From Pyxidicoccus caerfyrddinensis (GTDB lineage Bacteria; Myxococcota; Myxococcia; Myxococcales; Myxococcaceae): a stretch of 64,000 nucleotides of DNA. The position numbers were made by a program, and so were the translations under genes. The notes beneath the pieces were generated by a model that saw only the letters and a list, made by a program, of their open reading frames with translations, was not told where the DNA came from and made no database searches. The stretch spans positions 124,001-188,000 of the forward strand of contig NZ_JAAIYA010000009.1 in NCBI RefSeq assembly GCF_010894405.1, written 5' to 3'. Below are positions 27,268 to 37,714 of the stretch, piece after piece. Every line of letters begins with the position of its first letter. The stretch's first letter is position 1.

Positions 27268-29655
27268 CTACAGCATGGCCCCCGGATCCACGTCGATCAC
27301 GACCTTCACCCCGGACGGTAGGTCCCCCAGGGCCGCCTCCATCCGGCCGAGCAGCGGGGCAAGCGACGCATGCGTCGGCCCCTTCACGAGCAACTGCCAG
27401 CGCGTCTTCCCCCGGATGCGGGAGATGGGCGCCAGGGCCGGCCCCAGCAGGCGCACCCCCGCCGAGGCAGGCGGCATGTGCCGCGAGACGAGGTTGCCCA
27501 GGTGCCGCGCCACGCTGGCCACCTGCTCGGGGTGCTCGCCCTCCAGGCGGATGGCCGCCATGCGCGAGTAGGGCGGGTACGCCAGCGCCTTGCGCCAGTC
27601 CAGTTCCTGCTTCGCGAAGCCGTCGAAGTCGTGGGCCAGCACGCGCCTCACCGGCTCCGCGTCCGGGTTGTACGTCTGCACCAGCACGCGCCCCGGGTCC
27701 TTGCCCCGTCCCGCGCGCCCGGACACCTGGGTGAGCAGGTGGAAGGTGCGCTCGGAGGCGCGGAAGTCCGGGATGGCCAGCGACGTGTCCGCCATGACCA
27801 CGCACACCAGCGTCACGCCCGGGAAGTCATGCCCCTTGGCCACCATCTGCGTGCCCACCAGCACGTCCAACTCGCGGCGGGCGAACGAGGCCAGCATCTC
27901 CGTCAGCCGCTCCGCGCTGGTGGCCGAGTCCCTGTCCAGCCGCGCCACGCGCGCGGTGGGGATGCGCTCCAGGACCTCGGCTTCCACCTTCTCCGTGCCG
28001 ATGCCCAGCTTGAGCAGGGGGCCGGTGCACTCCGTGCACCGCTCCGGCACCGGCATGGCCAGCCCGCAGTAGTGGCACACCACCCGGTTCTGCGAGCGGT
28101 GGTGCGTGAGACACACGTCGCACTCGCTGCACTTGAGCGACAAGCCGCACACCTCGCACAGCAGCACCGTGCTGTGGCCGCGCCGGTTGAGGAAGAGGAT
28201 GACCTGCTGCCCGCGGCCAATCGTCTCCTCCATCGCCGCCAGCAGCGGAGGGCTGAGGATGGGCGCCTCCTCCGTCACCACGCCCTCGCGGGGACGCTCC
28301 ACGCGCAGGTCCACCAATTCGATGGTGGGCATGGGCCGGTCGTCCACGCGGTTCTTCAACTCCAGGAGCCGGTAGCGCCCGCGCCGCACGTTCTCCAGCG
28401 TCTCCAGCGACGGCGTGGCCGAGCCCAGCACCACCACCGCGTTGGCCTGCTTGCCGCGCACCACGGCGAGGTCTCTCGCCTGGTAGCGCAACTTCTCCTC
28501 CTGCTTGAAGGAGGGGTCGTGCTCCTCGTCCACGACGATGAGCCCCAGGTTGTCCACCGGGGCGAACACCGCCGAGCGCACGCCGACGGCAATCTTCACG
28601 TCGCCCCGGCGCAGCGCCTGCCAGTGGAAGAGCCGCTCGCGGTCCTTCAGCGCCGAGTGCAGCACCGCCACCTCCGCGCCGAAGCGGCTGCGGAAGCGGC
28701 CCACGAGCTGCGGCGTCAGCGCGATTTCCGGCACGAGGATGAGGCTGCCCTTGCCCTGCGCCAGCGCATGCTCCGCCGCGCGCAGGTACACCTCCGTCTT
28801 CCCGCTGCCGGTGACGCCGTGCAGGAGGAACGGCTGGAACTCACCCGTGTCCAGGGCCGCGCGCAGCTCCGTCACGGAGGTGTCCTGCTCCCGGGTGAGG
28901 CGCTCGGGGCGGCCCTGCATGAGGCCGTCCTTCACGCCGGCCTCCAGCTTCTTCTCTTCAATCCGCGCCATGCCGCGCGCGGCGAGCTTCTTCAGCGTCT
29001 CGCGCGCGCCCGGAATCGCGTGGGAGACCTCCTCCAGCGGCGCGCGCCCTCCCACGGCCAGCAGGTAGGCGAGCGCGGCGGACTGGGCGGGAGCGCGGTG
29101 GAGCTCCGGGGGCACCTCGTTGATGAGGGCCACCGCGAAGAGCTGCACGTCCGGCTTCGCTTCCTTCTCGTCCACGGCCTTGGACAGGCCGGGTGGCAGC
29201 GCGCCGCGGATGACCTCGCCCAGCGGGTAGCGGTAGTGCACGGCCGCGAAGCGCAGCAGGGCGATGAGGTCCTTGGGCAGCGACGGCGAGTCCTCCAGCA
29301 CGCGCTGGATGGGCTTGAGCTTCACGCCCTCCTCGGCCGGAGGGGAGGCGGGCCCGAGGTAGAAGCCCAGCGCGGTGCCCCGGCCGAAGGGCACCAGCAC
29401 GCGCTGGCCCGGCGACAGGTGGCCGGCGAGCGCGTCCGGCACCGAGTAGGTGAACTCGCCCCGGACGGGGCGGCCAACGGCGATGGAGGCCAGGACGGGA
29501 GGGCTCACTGCGGCGCCCACTGTAGCGGCGCCTTCGGGCTCGGACAGTTCCCGGCGACTCCTCGCACGGGAGGTACGCACGGACATGGAACCCCGGGTGG
29601 GGGAGGCCTCCGTCCGCTCCGCGTGCGCGTCGTCCCACAAGGCTTGCTGCTCCAT
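27268..29655 (-). CDS. priA: Primosomal replication restart helicase PriA
   Basis: A 795-residue 3'-5' helicase that reloads the replisome at stalled forks. The N-terminal DNA-binding domain is at about 50-150 ([22 protein letters not shown]). Helicase Walker [14 protein letters not shown] is near 280, and the DEEH box in [19 protein letters not shown] near 375. [12 protein letters not shown] is motif III. Eight zinc-binding cysteines occur in [22 protein letters not shown] and CTEC near 490-540. [20 protein letters not shown] and QVSGRAGRG are motifs V and VI. About 40 extra N-terminal residues precede the family start. AAGGGAG precedes the ATG at 29655. First gene of a run with the giant coiled-coil gene and def. 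Confidence 0.94.
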   Translation of the reverse strand: MEQQALWDDAHAERTEASPTRGSMSVRTSRARSRRELSEPEGAATVGAAVSPPVLASIAVGRPVRGEFTYSVPDALAGHLSPGQRVLVPFGRGTALGFYLGPASPPAEEGVKLKPIQRVLEDSPSLPKDLIALLRFAAVHYRYPLGEVIRGALPPGLSKAVDEKEAKPDVQLFAVALINEVPPELHRAPAQSAALAYLLAVGGRAPLEEVSHAIPGARETLKKLAARGMARIEEKKLEAGVKDGLMQGRPERLTREQDTSVTELRAALDTGEFQPFLLHGVTGSGKTEVYLRAAEHALAQGKGSLILVPEIALTPQLVGRFRSRFGAEVAVLHSALKDRERLFHWQALRRGDVKIAVGVRSAVFAPVDNLGLIVVDEEHDPSFKQEEKLRYQARDLAVVRGKQANAVVVLGSATPSLETLENVRRGRYRLLELKNRVDDRPMPTIELVDLRVERPREGVVTEEAPILSPPLLAAMEETIGRGQQVILFLNRRGHSTVLLCEVCGLSLKCSECDVCLTHHRSQNRVVCHYCGLAMPVPERCTECTGPLLKLGIGTEKVEAEVLERIPTARVARLDRDSATSAERLTEMLASFARRELDVLVGTQMVAKGHDFPGVTLVCVVMADTSLAIPDFRASERTFHLLTQVSGRAGRGKDPGRVLVQTYNPDAEPVRRVLAHDFDGFAKQELDWRKALAYPPYSRMAAIRLEGEHPEQVASVARHLGNLVSRHMPPASAGVRLLGPALAPISRIRGKTRWQLLVKGPTHASLAPLLGRMEAALGDLPSGVKVVIDVDPGAML

Positions 29656-30015
29656 GATGCTCCCTTCAACCGCCACCCCATCCCCTTCCGTCCTGCTACC
29701 CAGTGACACAGTGCCCCGAGGGTCTGACATGCCCTGCCGGGTCCTCCGGTGCGGGCACGACTTTCGTGTCGCCCTTGCCTCCGGGCACACGCGTGACTAG
29801 CGGCTGTCATGCCGGGGGCCTTCAAGCGAGCGAACAGCCTGGAAGCGGAACTGGAGACAGGCCGCGAGCGCGGGACATGGAGCTGAAGACGGGCCGCGAG
29901 GGCAGTGCCCTTCGAGCGGCTGTCGGACACCGGAGGCCTGGGCCTCGACGGTATCGCCAGGGGCACGGATGGCGTGGACAGCGCACCACCCGTGCCGCGA
30001 AGCACCGGCCGCGGA
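29656..30015. other. Intergenic region upstream of priA, no gene seen
   Basis: 360 bp between the 3' end of the glutathione-transferase gene and priA, both on the minus strand. It presumably carries the priA promoter, but no convincing -35/-10 pair was found. A small dyad GAGGCC-TG-GGCCTC (29933-29946) and an imperfect direct repeat of GGCCGCGAG near 29860-29900 are the only structure seen. Confidence 0.5.
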
Positions 30016-30639
30016 CTACTTGCCGGCGGCCTTCTTCCACGACGGGCGGCTGCTGATGCGGTTCCACCAGGCGGCCACGTTCTTGTGCTTGTTCATGACG
30101 TCCGCGCCGCCGGAGGCCACGAAGAACTCCATGTACGGCAGCCAGGACACCTCGGCGAGGGAGAAGGTGTCACCCGCGAGGTACTGCTGCTTGCCCAGCA
30201 CCGGGTCGATGATGCCGAAGACCTTGTCCGCGCCCTGGAGACCTTCCGCGACGCGGGCCTCGTCCGGCGCGCCGCCGCCCATGTGCGGCTTGAAGAGGCG
30301 CTCCATGATGACCTTCATCGCCGCGGGCGTGAAGTAGGACTGCTCCACGCTGATGTACTGCTCCATCAGCCCGTAGGCGCGATGGTCCGTCGGCGTGAGC
30401 GACGTGCCCGGCAGCTTGCGGTCCAGGTAGCGCATGATGGCGCGCGACTCGTAGAGCATGTTGCCGTCGTCCTCGAGCGCCGGGATGACGCCGAACGGCT
30501 GGCGCGCCAGGTGCGCGGGCTGCTTGTGCTCGCCCTTCATCAGGTCCACGAGGACGAACTGGGCCTCCTGGCCCTTCTCCGCCAGGGTGGTGAGGACCTT
30601 GCGCGTACAGGTGCTCATCGGGTGGCCGTACAGCTTCAT
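30016..30639 (-). CDS. Glutathione S-transferase family protein
   Basis: A 207-residue cytosolic protein with a thioredoxin-like N-terminal domain (MKLYGHPMSTCTRKVLTTL, catalytic Ser/Cys area at residues 9-11, and the cis-Pro segment FGVIPALEDDGNMLYESRAI near 49-68). An all-helical C-terminal domain contains LAGDTFSLAEVSWLPYMEFF. It is most like phi/theta-type bacterial GSTs. GAGGAG lies 8 nt before the ATG. The natural electrophile is unknown. Monocistronic by spacing. Confidence 0.92.
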   Translation of the reverse strand: MKLYGHPMSTCTRKVLTTLAEKGQEAQFVLVDLMKGEHKQPAHLARQPFGVIPALEDDGNMLYESRAIMRYLDRKLPGTSLTPTDHRAYGLMEQYISVEQSYFTPAAMKVIMERLFKPHMGGGAPDEARVAEGLQGADKVFGIIDPVLGKQQYLAGDTFSLAEVSWLPYMEFFVASGGADVMNKHKNVAAWWNRISSRPSWKKAAGK

Positions 30640-30807
30640 GTGGCACTCCTCTTGTGTGGCGGGCCGGGTGGAGCCCCGGCCGGGCGCGGGCGGACTCTTC
30701 ATCGGCGGCCACACGCACCGCAAGCGTCCAGACACGAGAGGTACGGCGGCGCACACCGCGGCCCGCACGTCGGGCCGCGTCAATGGCACTCGAGTGTGAC
30801 GAAACGA

Positions 30808-31563
30808 CTACGGCGTGAAGAGCTTGTCCGCCAGCGTGGCGCGGCTGTCGCCCTTGAGCGCGGTGAAGCGCAGGGCGCGCTGGCCACCGCGCCAGACCTC
30901 GATGGTGCGCGGCATCCACTCGCCGGTGGCGGGCGACGTGTAGTCGAGGAAGCGGATGTCCCAGGCGGTGTTGGCGGTGTCCGTGTAGCGCAGCCGCGCC
31001 GGCCGGAAGGAGTCCTTGTAGACCCAGAACTGCGGGCGGCCCTCGGCCATCTCGCCGATGACGTACGCCACCTCGCCGCCGAAGCGCGCCAGCCCGGTGC
31101 GCCCCGTCTCCACGCCCAGCGTCTGGAGGTGCTGCTGCAGGGCCTCCTTGAGGTCCTGCACGTTGCCGCCGCCCGCGGCCAGAATCGGACACACCTGGGA
31201 GACGAGCACCGACATGGACGGCACCTCGGTGCCCTCCGCGCGGCGGCGGCCCCCGGCCTGGATGGCGGCGGCGCGCGCGTTGCCGTCGGGCACGGAGGCG
31301 TCGAAGCGGCAGCGCCCCGGCACGCGGATGGAGAGGACGCCGTCGCCCTGCACCTCCGGGCGGTCCGTGGGCGTGCCCAGCGCCGCGCCCGCTTCCTTCA
31401 CGGCGGGGCCGCTGAAGCTGAGCGAGCCCTCCACGCGGAGTGAGGACAGCTTGAGCTCGTCACGCTCGGCGACCATGCGACGGAGGATGGAGCCTCCGGG
31501 CAGCACGTACGCGCCCGCGGCGAAGGAAACCAGGACTGCCAGAAGTGCGGCGGCTCGCTTCAC
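30808..31563 (-). CDS. Exported protein of unknown function, possibly LolA-like fold
   Basis: A 251-residue protein with an N-terminal signal (KRAAALLAVLVSFAAGAYVLPGG). No lipobox. A beta-rich region follows; the C-terminal half (QFWVYKDSFRPARLRYTDT, WDIRFLDYTSP, MPRTIEVWRGGQRALRF) alternates in the way seen in LolA/outer-membrane lipoprotein-sorting-like proteins, which fits a lipid-binding half-barrel (inference). GTG at 31563 has GGAG 6 nt upstream. It is divergent from a barrel protein gene, with about 145 bp between. Confidence 0.65.
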   Translation of the reverse strand: MKRAAALLAVLVSFAAGAYVLPGGSILRRMVAERDELKLSSLRVEGSLSFSGPAVKEAGAALGTPTDRPEVQGDGVLSIRVPGRCRFDASVPDGNARAAAIQAGGRRRAEGTEVPSMSVLVSQVCPILAAGGGNVQDLKEALQQHLQTLGVETGRTGLARFGGEVAYVIGEMAEGRPQFWVYKDSFRPARLRYTDTANTAWDIRFLDYTSPATGEWMPRTIEVWRGGQRALRFTALKGDSRATLADKLFTP

Positions 31564-31665
31564 GGCTTCTCCGTCTTGACGACCTCTCGGGGATTCGGGC
31601 CACCAAGGGCACCCGGGCACGGAGGCGGAATGGGTCAGATAGCCCACTTTGGGGTCCGGAATGTA

Positions 31666-31688
31666 TTGATGGCACCCGCCCCCATCAA
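31666..31688. promoter_or_regulatory. Inverted repeat before the PorV/FadL-like gene
   Basis: TTGATGG (31666-31672) and CCATCAA (31682-31688) are exact inverse copies with a 9-bp gap, centred about 33 bp before the ATG at 31710, in the divergent promoter region. Operator-like by size and place. Confidence 0.3.
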
Positions 31689-31709
31689 GCTGGATAGGAT
31701 GCCAACGTC

Positions 31710-32561
31710 ATGCCGCTCCGCTCGACTGTCCTGCTGATTGCGCTGTGTGTGTCCACCGCCGCCCTGGCTCAGCCCGCGGAGGACCTGCGGGACGTGATGA
31801 GCGCCCGGGCCTACGGCATGGGCGGCGCCTACCGGGCGCTGGGCCTGGGCACCGAGTCCATCCTGGGCAACCCCGCCGCCATGGCCCTCTTCCCCTCCTA
31901 CCGGGTGGAGGGCACGGGCGCCTGGAATGCCGTCACCAAGGAGGGCCTGCTGGGCATCTCCGTGCTCGACGCGGCCACCAGCCGGCTGGCCATGGGCGTC
32001 GACTACCACTGGGTGAGCCTGGGCAGTGGCGGCGCGCGCTCCAGCGCCCACCTGAGCTCGCTGGGCGTGGGGCTGCCCCTGAGCCAGGCGGTGATGCTGG
32101 GCGCGGTGGCGCGCTACCTGCGGCTGAGCGGTGAGTCGCGGTACGTCAACTCCGTCACCGCGGACGCGGGCCTGCTCTTGCGGCTGTCGCCGTCGTTCAT
32201 GGCGGGCGTGTCCGCGCACAACCTCATCAACACCGGGAACTCGGAGCTGACGCGCTACTTCTCGGGGCACCTGGGCTTCCTGACGCAGCAACTGACGGTG
32301 GCCGCCGACGTGCGCGCGGACTTCGTCACCAATGACAAGAGCACCTTCACGTACAACACGGGCCTGGAGTACCTCTTCGGGCAGGTGCTGCCGGTGCGCG
32401 CGGGCTACTCGTACGACGGCTTCAACAAGGTTTCCCAGCTGAGCACGGGCCTGGGCTTCGTGACGGAGAGCGGCGGCGGGTTGGACATCGCCTACCGTCA
32501 CGACCTGGGCAGTGGGGATGGCCGGCTGCTCGCGCTCACCATCCGCCTGCAGATGAAGTGA
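31710..32561 (+). CDS. Outer-membrane beta-barrel protein, PorV/FadL-like
   Basis: A 283-residue protein with a signal peptide cleaved near residue 20 (ALA-QPAED). The first mature block (SARAYGMGGAYRALGLGTESILGNPAAMALF) is the typical start of PorV/UPF0164 and FadL-type barrels, where NPA follows the hatch. About twelve alternating strands follow (RLAMGVDYHWVSLG, GVGLPLSQAVMLGAVARYL, VAADVRADFVT). It ends in a membrane-strand-like TIRLQMK. The substrate is unknown. It converges on the giant TPR gene with a 1-bp gap. Confidence 0.78.
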   Translation: MPLRSTVLLIALCVSTAALAQPAEDLRDVMSARAYGMGGAYRALGLGTESILGNPAAMALFPSYRVEGTGAWNAVTKEGLLGISVLDAATSRLAMGVDYHWVSLGSGGARSSAHLSSLGVGLPLSQAVMLGAVARYLRLSGESRYVNSVTADAGLLLRLSPSFMAGVSAHNLINTGNSELTRYFSGHLGFLTQQLTVAADVRADFVTNDKSTFTYNTGLEYLFGQVLPVRAGYSYDGFNKVSQLSTGLGFVTESGGGLDIAYRHDLGSGDGRLLALTIRLQMK

Positions 32562-32562
32562 G

Positions 32563-35500
32563 TCAGCGCGGCGCGCGCAGCTCGAGGTAGCGCTCGGACG
32601 CGGCGAAGCGCAGCAACTCCACCAGCTCCGCATCCGGGTTGTGGCGCGCGCGCAGGACGGCGAGCGCCGGGCCCACGCTCCCGCAGGCGACGAGCCCCGC
32701 GCGGTTGGCGGAGTCGCGCGCCGCGTCCGCGAGCGAGGAGGCGTTGAAGTCGCGGGTGCCGACGTCCAGCAGCGCGACGGCGCGCTCCAGGGCACGAGGC
32801 GACAGGGACTCGCGCACCACGCGGGCGTCGGAGCTGGAGGCGCGCGGGTCCTTCAGGATGGTGGACAGCAGGGCCAGGGCGCGCAGGAGCTGGCCGCCCT
32901 TGAGGGCGCGCAGGGCGAGCAGGTCCGGGGACAGCGACAGCAGCGCGCGGCCGGCGTGGAAGCGCAGCTCGGCGGCGGACGGAGGCTGCTGGATGGTGAG
33001 CCGCCCCACGAGCAGGCGCGGCTGGCCCACGTGGACGGCGGTGAAGGGCGGGCCCTCGTCCTCGGCGAGGACGAGCTCGGGCAGGTGGACGTCGAGCAGA
33101 CGCGCGGCGGTGTGGAGCGCGTCGAGGACGGCGGGGGCGCCAGGGCCGGAGGCGGCGCGCAGGGGCGCGGTGGTGCCGGCGGCGCGCCCCTGGGCGGGGA
33201 AGAGGCGGCAGAGGGCGATGCCGGTGCACGCGAGCAGCTCTCCCGAGGGCGTGCGGAGGCCGGGGTGGCGCAGGCCGGCGCGCTCCTCGGAGGTGAGCGG
33301 CTGGCGCTGAGGGCGCGGGGGGGATGCCGGGGACTCGCGGCCTTCGAGCGCGTCGGCGATTTCGCGCATCAGCGAGGCGCGGCCGGCGTCTCCGCGGCTG
33401 TCGAAGTACTCGGCGGACTCGCGGTAGGGCTTCGGGTCGAGCGGGCGCTCGCGGAGGTGCCGGAAGAAGTTGGGCTCGGTGTCGGGGGACGGCTCGGAGA
33501 CGGCGGGAGCCTCGCGCGTCTCGGAGGCGCCGGGGCCGACGCGGGCCGCGGGCTCGGGAGGCTTCGCGGCGGCGGGGCGGGCCGGGGCGGGCGCGGAGAC
33601 GGTGCCCTCCCCGCGCGCGCGGACGATGCGGCGCACCGGGTCCATGCGGCCGGGAGGCGCTTCCCAGGAGATGACGCGGGTGTTGGCGACCGGCTCCTCG
33701 GAGCCCAGCTCCATGGACTCTTCTTCACCCATGAGGTCCGTGGCCTTCGCGGCGCGGGCCGGTGGCTCGGTGTCGGCGGTACCTGGACGGGGGGCGGAAC
33801 GGGCATTGAAGCCGAGGGCCCGGGTCGGCGCGATGGGCTCGTCGTCGCCCAGCATGGGAGCGGCGGGCGGAGGTGCGGCCTTGTCTGCACGCGCGGCCGG
33901 GTTGCGGGACTTCGCCGCGGGGTCGCGCGATGGCGGCGAGGCTTGCGCAGTTGGGGCGGGGCCCGCGGCGGCGGGGGCCGTGGAGCGTGGCTCGGGACGA
34001 CCCGGAGAGGCGGCTGGAGCACCTAGCAGAGACGCGGCGCCCACAGGCGCGGAACGTTGTTCGGCGCGGGCCGACGGCGCAGCGGCGACGGGAGCTGCTC
34101 CACCTGACGCGGAAGCGCGTTGCTCGGCTCGGGCCGAGGGTGATGCGGACACGGGGGGCGCGGGTGCACGCTGCTCGGAACGGGCGGGCGACGCGGCCGG
34201 TGAACCCGGAGCGGAAGCTGCACCGCCTGACGCGGAGGCACGCTGCTCAGCGCGGTTTGCGGGCGCTGCTTGCGACCCCGGAGCGGGAGACGCGCCACCT
34301 GACGCGGAGGCACGCTGCTCCGAACGGGCAGCCGGCGAACCTGCGGGAGCGACTCCACCTGACGCGGGAGCACGCGGCTCGACTGGGGGCGCGGACGTGC
34401 GCTCGCCACGTGGTGACGCGGCACCGGCCGCGGAGGAGGCCGCACTGGCTCCAGCTGCAGCCGCCGAGCGCTCCGCACGTGACGCCGGAGCGTCCTTGTC
34501 CTTGGACTGCGCGGCCTTCCCCGCTGGAGACGCCGAGGCCTTCTCAGCCCGTTTCCGCGAACGCGCGGAAGGCCCCGGTGCGGCCCCGTCACTGGACGCC
34601 GGAGACACGTCGCCGCCGCGTCCCTTCGCGCCTGCCTCTTTCTTGTTGGAGGCCTGTGCCTCGGCAGCAGAGGGCGGGACGATGACGTCCGTGTTGGAGG
34701 TGATTTCGTTGGCGAGCGCCTCGATGCCCGAGGGCGTGAGGGACAGCGTCGCGGGAGCCGGGACGAGCGGCGACTTCGGCCCGCTCGGCTCACGCCGGGG
34801 CGTGGCGCTGCGAGGCGGCTCCGGAGGCGGAAGCTCGCGCTCCTCGCGCGCCTGTCGCAGGCCCTCCGCACGACGCGCGTAGACCTGCGCACGCTCGGGA
34901 TTGCGCAGGACGTCCCGCCAGAGCCGCGCGAGCCGCTCCCAGGCCTGCTCGCGCTCCGCTTCGTCCTCGGTGGCCGTCGCCGCATGTTCGAGCGCCCAGG
35001 CCGCTTCGCCCATGTTCCCGCGCGCGGTGAGGCGGTCCACCAGCAGCAGCCACGCCTCCTTGTGGCCGGGCTCGTAGCGCACCGCCTGGCGCAGCTCGTT
35101 CAGCGCGGCCTCGGCGTCGCCCTGCGCGTCCAGCGTGTCCACCAGCTCCAGCCGGGCCTGACGGGCGGCGGGGCCTCGCGACTCCCGGGCAAGCTGGGCC
35201 CGGAGGTGCTGGCCGAGCGTCTTCGAGTCGCCCAGCTTCCGCGCGAGCGCCACCAACTGTGTGCGGGCATGCTCGCTGTCGGGGCTCTCCGCGAGCACCT
35301 CCGTCCAGGCCCACTGCGCCAGGCGCAGGTCACCCAGGGACTCCTCCGCCACCTGCGCGAGCATGCGCAGCCCTTCGAGCCGGTCCAGCGCGCGGCGGGG
35401 AGCCGTGGCGAGCGCGAGTCGGAGCCGCTCGGCGATGGCGGGACGCTCCGCATCGGCGACACAGCGAAGCAGCCCCGCGAGCACGGGCAACATCCCCGGC

Positions 35501-37692
35501 GCGAGCGCCTCCGCCGCCTCGAAGTCCGAGCGCGCCCTGCCCGGCTCGCCCATGTGGAGCCAGCGCTCCCCGCGAGTCAGGAGCGCACCGGCGCGAGCCC
35601 GGGCCGTGCGGGCCCGCTGGATGGCCTCATCGAGCGCGCGCCGCACCAGCGACGCATCGCCGCGCGTGGATAGCAGCCGGACCTGCTCACGGAGCGCGGT
35701 GCGGTCGCCAGTCAGCTCGACGATTTCCCGGTACATGCGCGCGGCCCCGGAAGGGTCCTGGAGCTCGTTCTCCATCACCTCCGCGAGGCGCGTCAGGGCC
35801 TCCGCGCGCACGGTCGCGTCCTTCGCCCGGTCCGCGCGCTTGAGGTAGAGCTGCGCCAGCTCGCGCCAGGCCTGACGCGCGATGAGCTGGGCCTCCAGCT
35901 TCTGCGAGCGGGCCAGCTCCTCCGAGTCCTCGGCGCGCGGGCCCGGCGCGGCGGCACGAGCGGCCCCCGAAGCCTGTGTATCCGCGCCGTCCGTTCGAGC
36001 CCGCCCCGTCGCCGCGCTCGCGCCTTGAGCGGCAGATGCGGAGGCGGCTGGAGGCGTGGCCTGTCCCGGCGGAGGAGCACCGACGCGGGCGGAAGCGGAG
36101 CCCGAGAGCGCGGCCTCCAGGTCCGCCATGGAGACTTCCTGCGTATCCACGGGCGACGCCGCCGGAACAGCAGCGTGCTTCTCGGGAGCGCTCGTGGCGG
36201 GCGCCTGCGTTCGCTCCACGCGCTCGGGAGATGCTTCCGCTGTCCGAGGCGTCCCCTTCTCCGACGGCTTCGCTTCCGGAGGAGCTCCGCGAGATGCATC
36301 GTTCGGGGGGACTGGCGGAGCTTCGAACGTGAGCTCGCTCGTCGGCTCGTCATCCGCCCAGGGATTGGCGCGAGGAACCTGCGCACGGCCGTCCCTCGCT
36401 GGAGGCCGCTCCTCGAGCTCCGAGGGGGACTCCGCCCACGGAACGGACAGATGCTGTGAACCACCAGCAGGCTGCGAGGGAGCGGTCGGGCTCACTGACT
36501 CGCCCAAGCGGGGCAGCTCCTCCGCTGGCTTGCGCGACTCGGAGGACGGTGCGCCCGAAGGCACCACGATGGCGGGCATCTCCAACAACGTCGGCCGCGA
36601 CTCGAATGCGGGCACGCGCGAAGCCGCGCTCACCGCAGGCATCTCACCCGCCGTCGAACGCGCTTTGGGAGCTGGCTCGTTCGAAGCCGCCCCCGCCGTC
36701 GGACGCGCAGGAGAAGTGGGCTCATCCGAGGACACACCCACGGCGGGCATCTCCACCACCGTCGGCCGCGACTCGGGAACGGGCGGGTTCGCGGCGCCAA
36801 CCACCGCCGGCATCTCCACCTCCGTCTTCGAGCGCGACTCCGCCAGCGCCGAGCCGACCGCTGGCATCTCCACCTCCGTCCTCGTGCGCGACTCGGCCTG
36901 GGACGCGTCGGGCATCCGTCCTGGCGAGGACCAGGGCACATGCGGAACGGGCGGCGGTGCCGCGGGGAAGGCCACTGCCGTCTTTTCCCGGGGCTCGGCG
37001 GGCGCCGCCGTGGGGAAGGCCACCGCCGTCTTCTCGCGAGGCACGGCCTTCTGCGACGCACTGGAGGCCGACTCGAGGAGCGTGTGCTCCCGGTAGCTGC
37101 TGGAGCCCTCGTCCCAGACGGCGGGGGCCTGGACTCCGGACTTCAAGGTCGGCAGCTTCCCCAGCACAGCGCTGGCAGCAGGCCCACCCGCCGCCGCCGG
37201 CTGTGCCTCCGTGCCGCCCCGAAGCTCGCGCTCCCGGAGCACCTGGAGCACGCGCCGGGCCCGCCGGTCATCCGGGCGCTCCGCCAGCACGGCTTCCAGC
37301 GCGGCAATGGCGCGAGGCACCTGCCCCACCCGCCGCAGCACTCGCGCGAGCTGCCGTTGCACCGCGCGGCGGACGTCGGGCGTCTGCCCCGGCGTGGCAT
37401 CCAGGAGGGTAATCGCGGCGGCCTCGGTACCGGCGAGCAGGGCGAAGCGCACGAGCGCGGCGGCCAGGCGCGGCGTCATCGGCTCGGTGTGGCTGGCGCG
37501 GGCGAGCTGACCGAAGGCACGGGCGGCGGAGCCTTCGCGCAACATGTCCAGGGCGGACCGCAGTTGCCGGTCCACCGTGTCTCGCGCAGCCTCCTCCGGC
37601 CTCACGTCGGGCGCGCCGGCTCGCAGCGCGTCCTGTCGGGCGGCTGCGGGCTCCGGCGTGCCGGCGCTCTTGCCGTTTCTCACGCCACCCAT
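32563..37692 (-). CDS. Giant TPR protein with long low-complexity repeats
   Basis: A 1709-residue cytoplasmic-looking protein, no signal peptide. TPR-like helices at about 40-160 (RAIAALEAVLAERPDDRRARRVLQ) and about 590-940 (RARSDFEAAEALAPG, AALNELRQAVRYEPGHKEAW). Between them is a disordered block with five to six phrases of the type SRxKTEVEMPAV (about 270-385). A second disordered block has six to seven units like RAEQRASASGGA (about 1100-1220). The C-terminal about 290 residues look folded and Leu/Ala-rich. The ATG lacks a ribosome site and overlaps CCATGG shared with the opposite strand. TPR suggests a scaffold; partner unknown. Confidence 0.85.
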   Translation of the reverse strand: MGGVRNGKSAGTPEPAAARQDALRAGAPDVRPEEAARDTVDRQLRSALDMLREGSAARAFGQLARASHTEPMTPRLAAALVRFALLAGTEAAAITLLDATPGQTPDVRRAVQRQLARVLRRVGQVPRAIAALEAVLAERPDDRRARRVLQVLRERELRGGTEAQPAAAGGPAASAVLGKLPTLKSGVQAPAVWDEGSSSYREHTLLESASSASQKAVPREKTAVAFPTAAPAEPREKTAVAFPAAPPPVPHVPWSSPGRMPDASQAESRTRTEVEMPAVGSALAESRSKTEVEMPAVVGAANPPVPESRPTVVEMPAVGVSSDEPTSPARPTAGAASNEPAPKARSTAGEMPAVSAASRVPAFESRPTLLEMPAIVVPSGAPSSESRKPAEELPRLGESVSPTAPSQPAGGSQHLSVPWAESPSELEERPPARDGRAQVPRANPWADDEPTSELTFEAPPVPPNDASRGAPPEAKPSEKGTPRTAEASPERVERTQAPATSAPEKHAAVPAASPVDTQEVSMADLEAALSGSASARVGAPPPGQATPPAASASAAQGASAATGRARTDGADTQASGAARAAAPGPRAEDSEELARSQKLEAQLIARQAWRELAQLYLKRADRAKDATVRAEALTRLAEVMENELQDPSGAARMYREIVELTGDRTALREQVRLLSTRGDASLVRRALDEAIQRARTARARAGALLTRGERWLHMGEPGRARSDFEAAEALAPGMLPVLAGLLRCVADAERPAIAERLRLALATAPRRALDRLEGLRMLAQVAEESLGDLRLAQWAWTEVLAESPDSEHARTQLVALARKLGDSKTLGQHLRAQLARESRGPAARQARLELVDTLDAQGDAEAALNELRQAVRYEPGHKEAWLLLVDRLTARGNMGEAAWALEHAATATEDEAEREQAWERLARLWRDVLRNPERAQVYARRAEGLRQAREERELPPPEPPRSATPRREPSGPKSPLVPAPATLSLTPSGIEALANEITSNTDVIVPPSAAEAQASNKKEAGAKGRGGDVSPASSDGAAPGPSARSRKRAEKASASPAGKAAQSKDKDAPASRAERSAAAAGASAASSAAGAASPRGERTSAPPVEPRAPASGGVAPAGSPAARSEQRASASGGASPAPGSQAAPANRAEQRASASGGAASAPGSPAASPARSEQRAPAPPVSASPSARAEQRASASGGAAPVAAAPSARAEQRSAPVGAASLLGAPAASPGRPEPRSTAPAAAGPAPTAQASPPSRDPAAKSRNPAARADKAAPPPAAPMLGDDEPIAPTRALGFNARSAPRPGTADTEPPARAAKATDLMGEEESMELGSEEPVANTRVISWEAPPGRMDPVRRIVRARGEGTVSAPAPARPAAAKPPEPAARVGPGASETREAPAVSEPSPDTEPNFFRHLRERPLDPKPYRESAEYFDSRGDAGRASLMREIADALEGRESPASPPRPQRQPLTSEERAGLRHPGLRTPSGELLACTGIALCRLFPAQGRAAGTTAPLRAASGPGAPAVLDALHTAARLLDVHLPELVLAEDEGPPFTAVHVGQPRLLVGRLTIQQPPSAAELRFHAGRALLSLSPDLLALRALKGGQLLRALALLSTILKDPRASSSDARVVRESLSPRALERAVALLDVGTRDFNASSLADAARDSANRAGLVACGSVGPALAVLRARHNPDAELVELLRFAASERYLELRAPR

Positions 37693-37714
37693 GGGTGCGG
37701 CAGTCTACACAACG

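Noticed and set aside
27370-29706. Long open frame antisense to priA
   Set aside because: Composition is that of a GC shadow; priA motifs on the other strand are complete.
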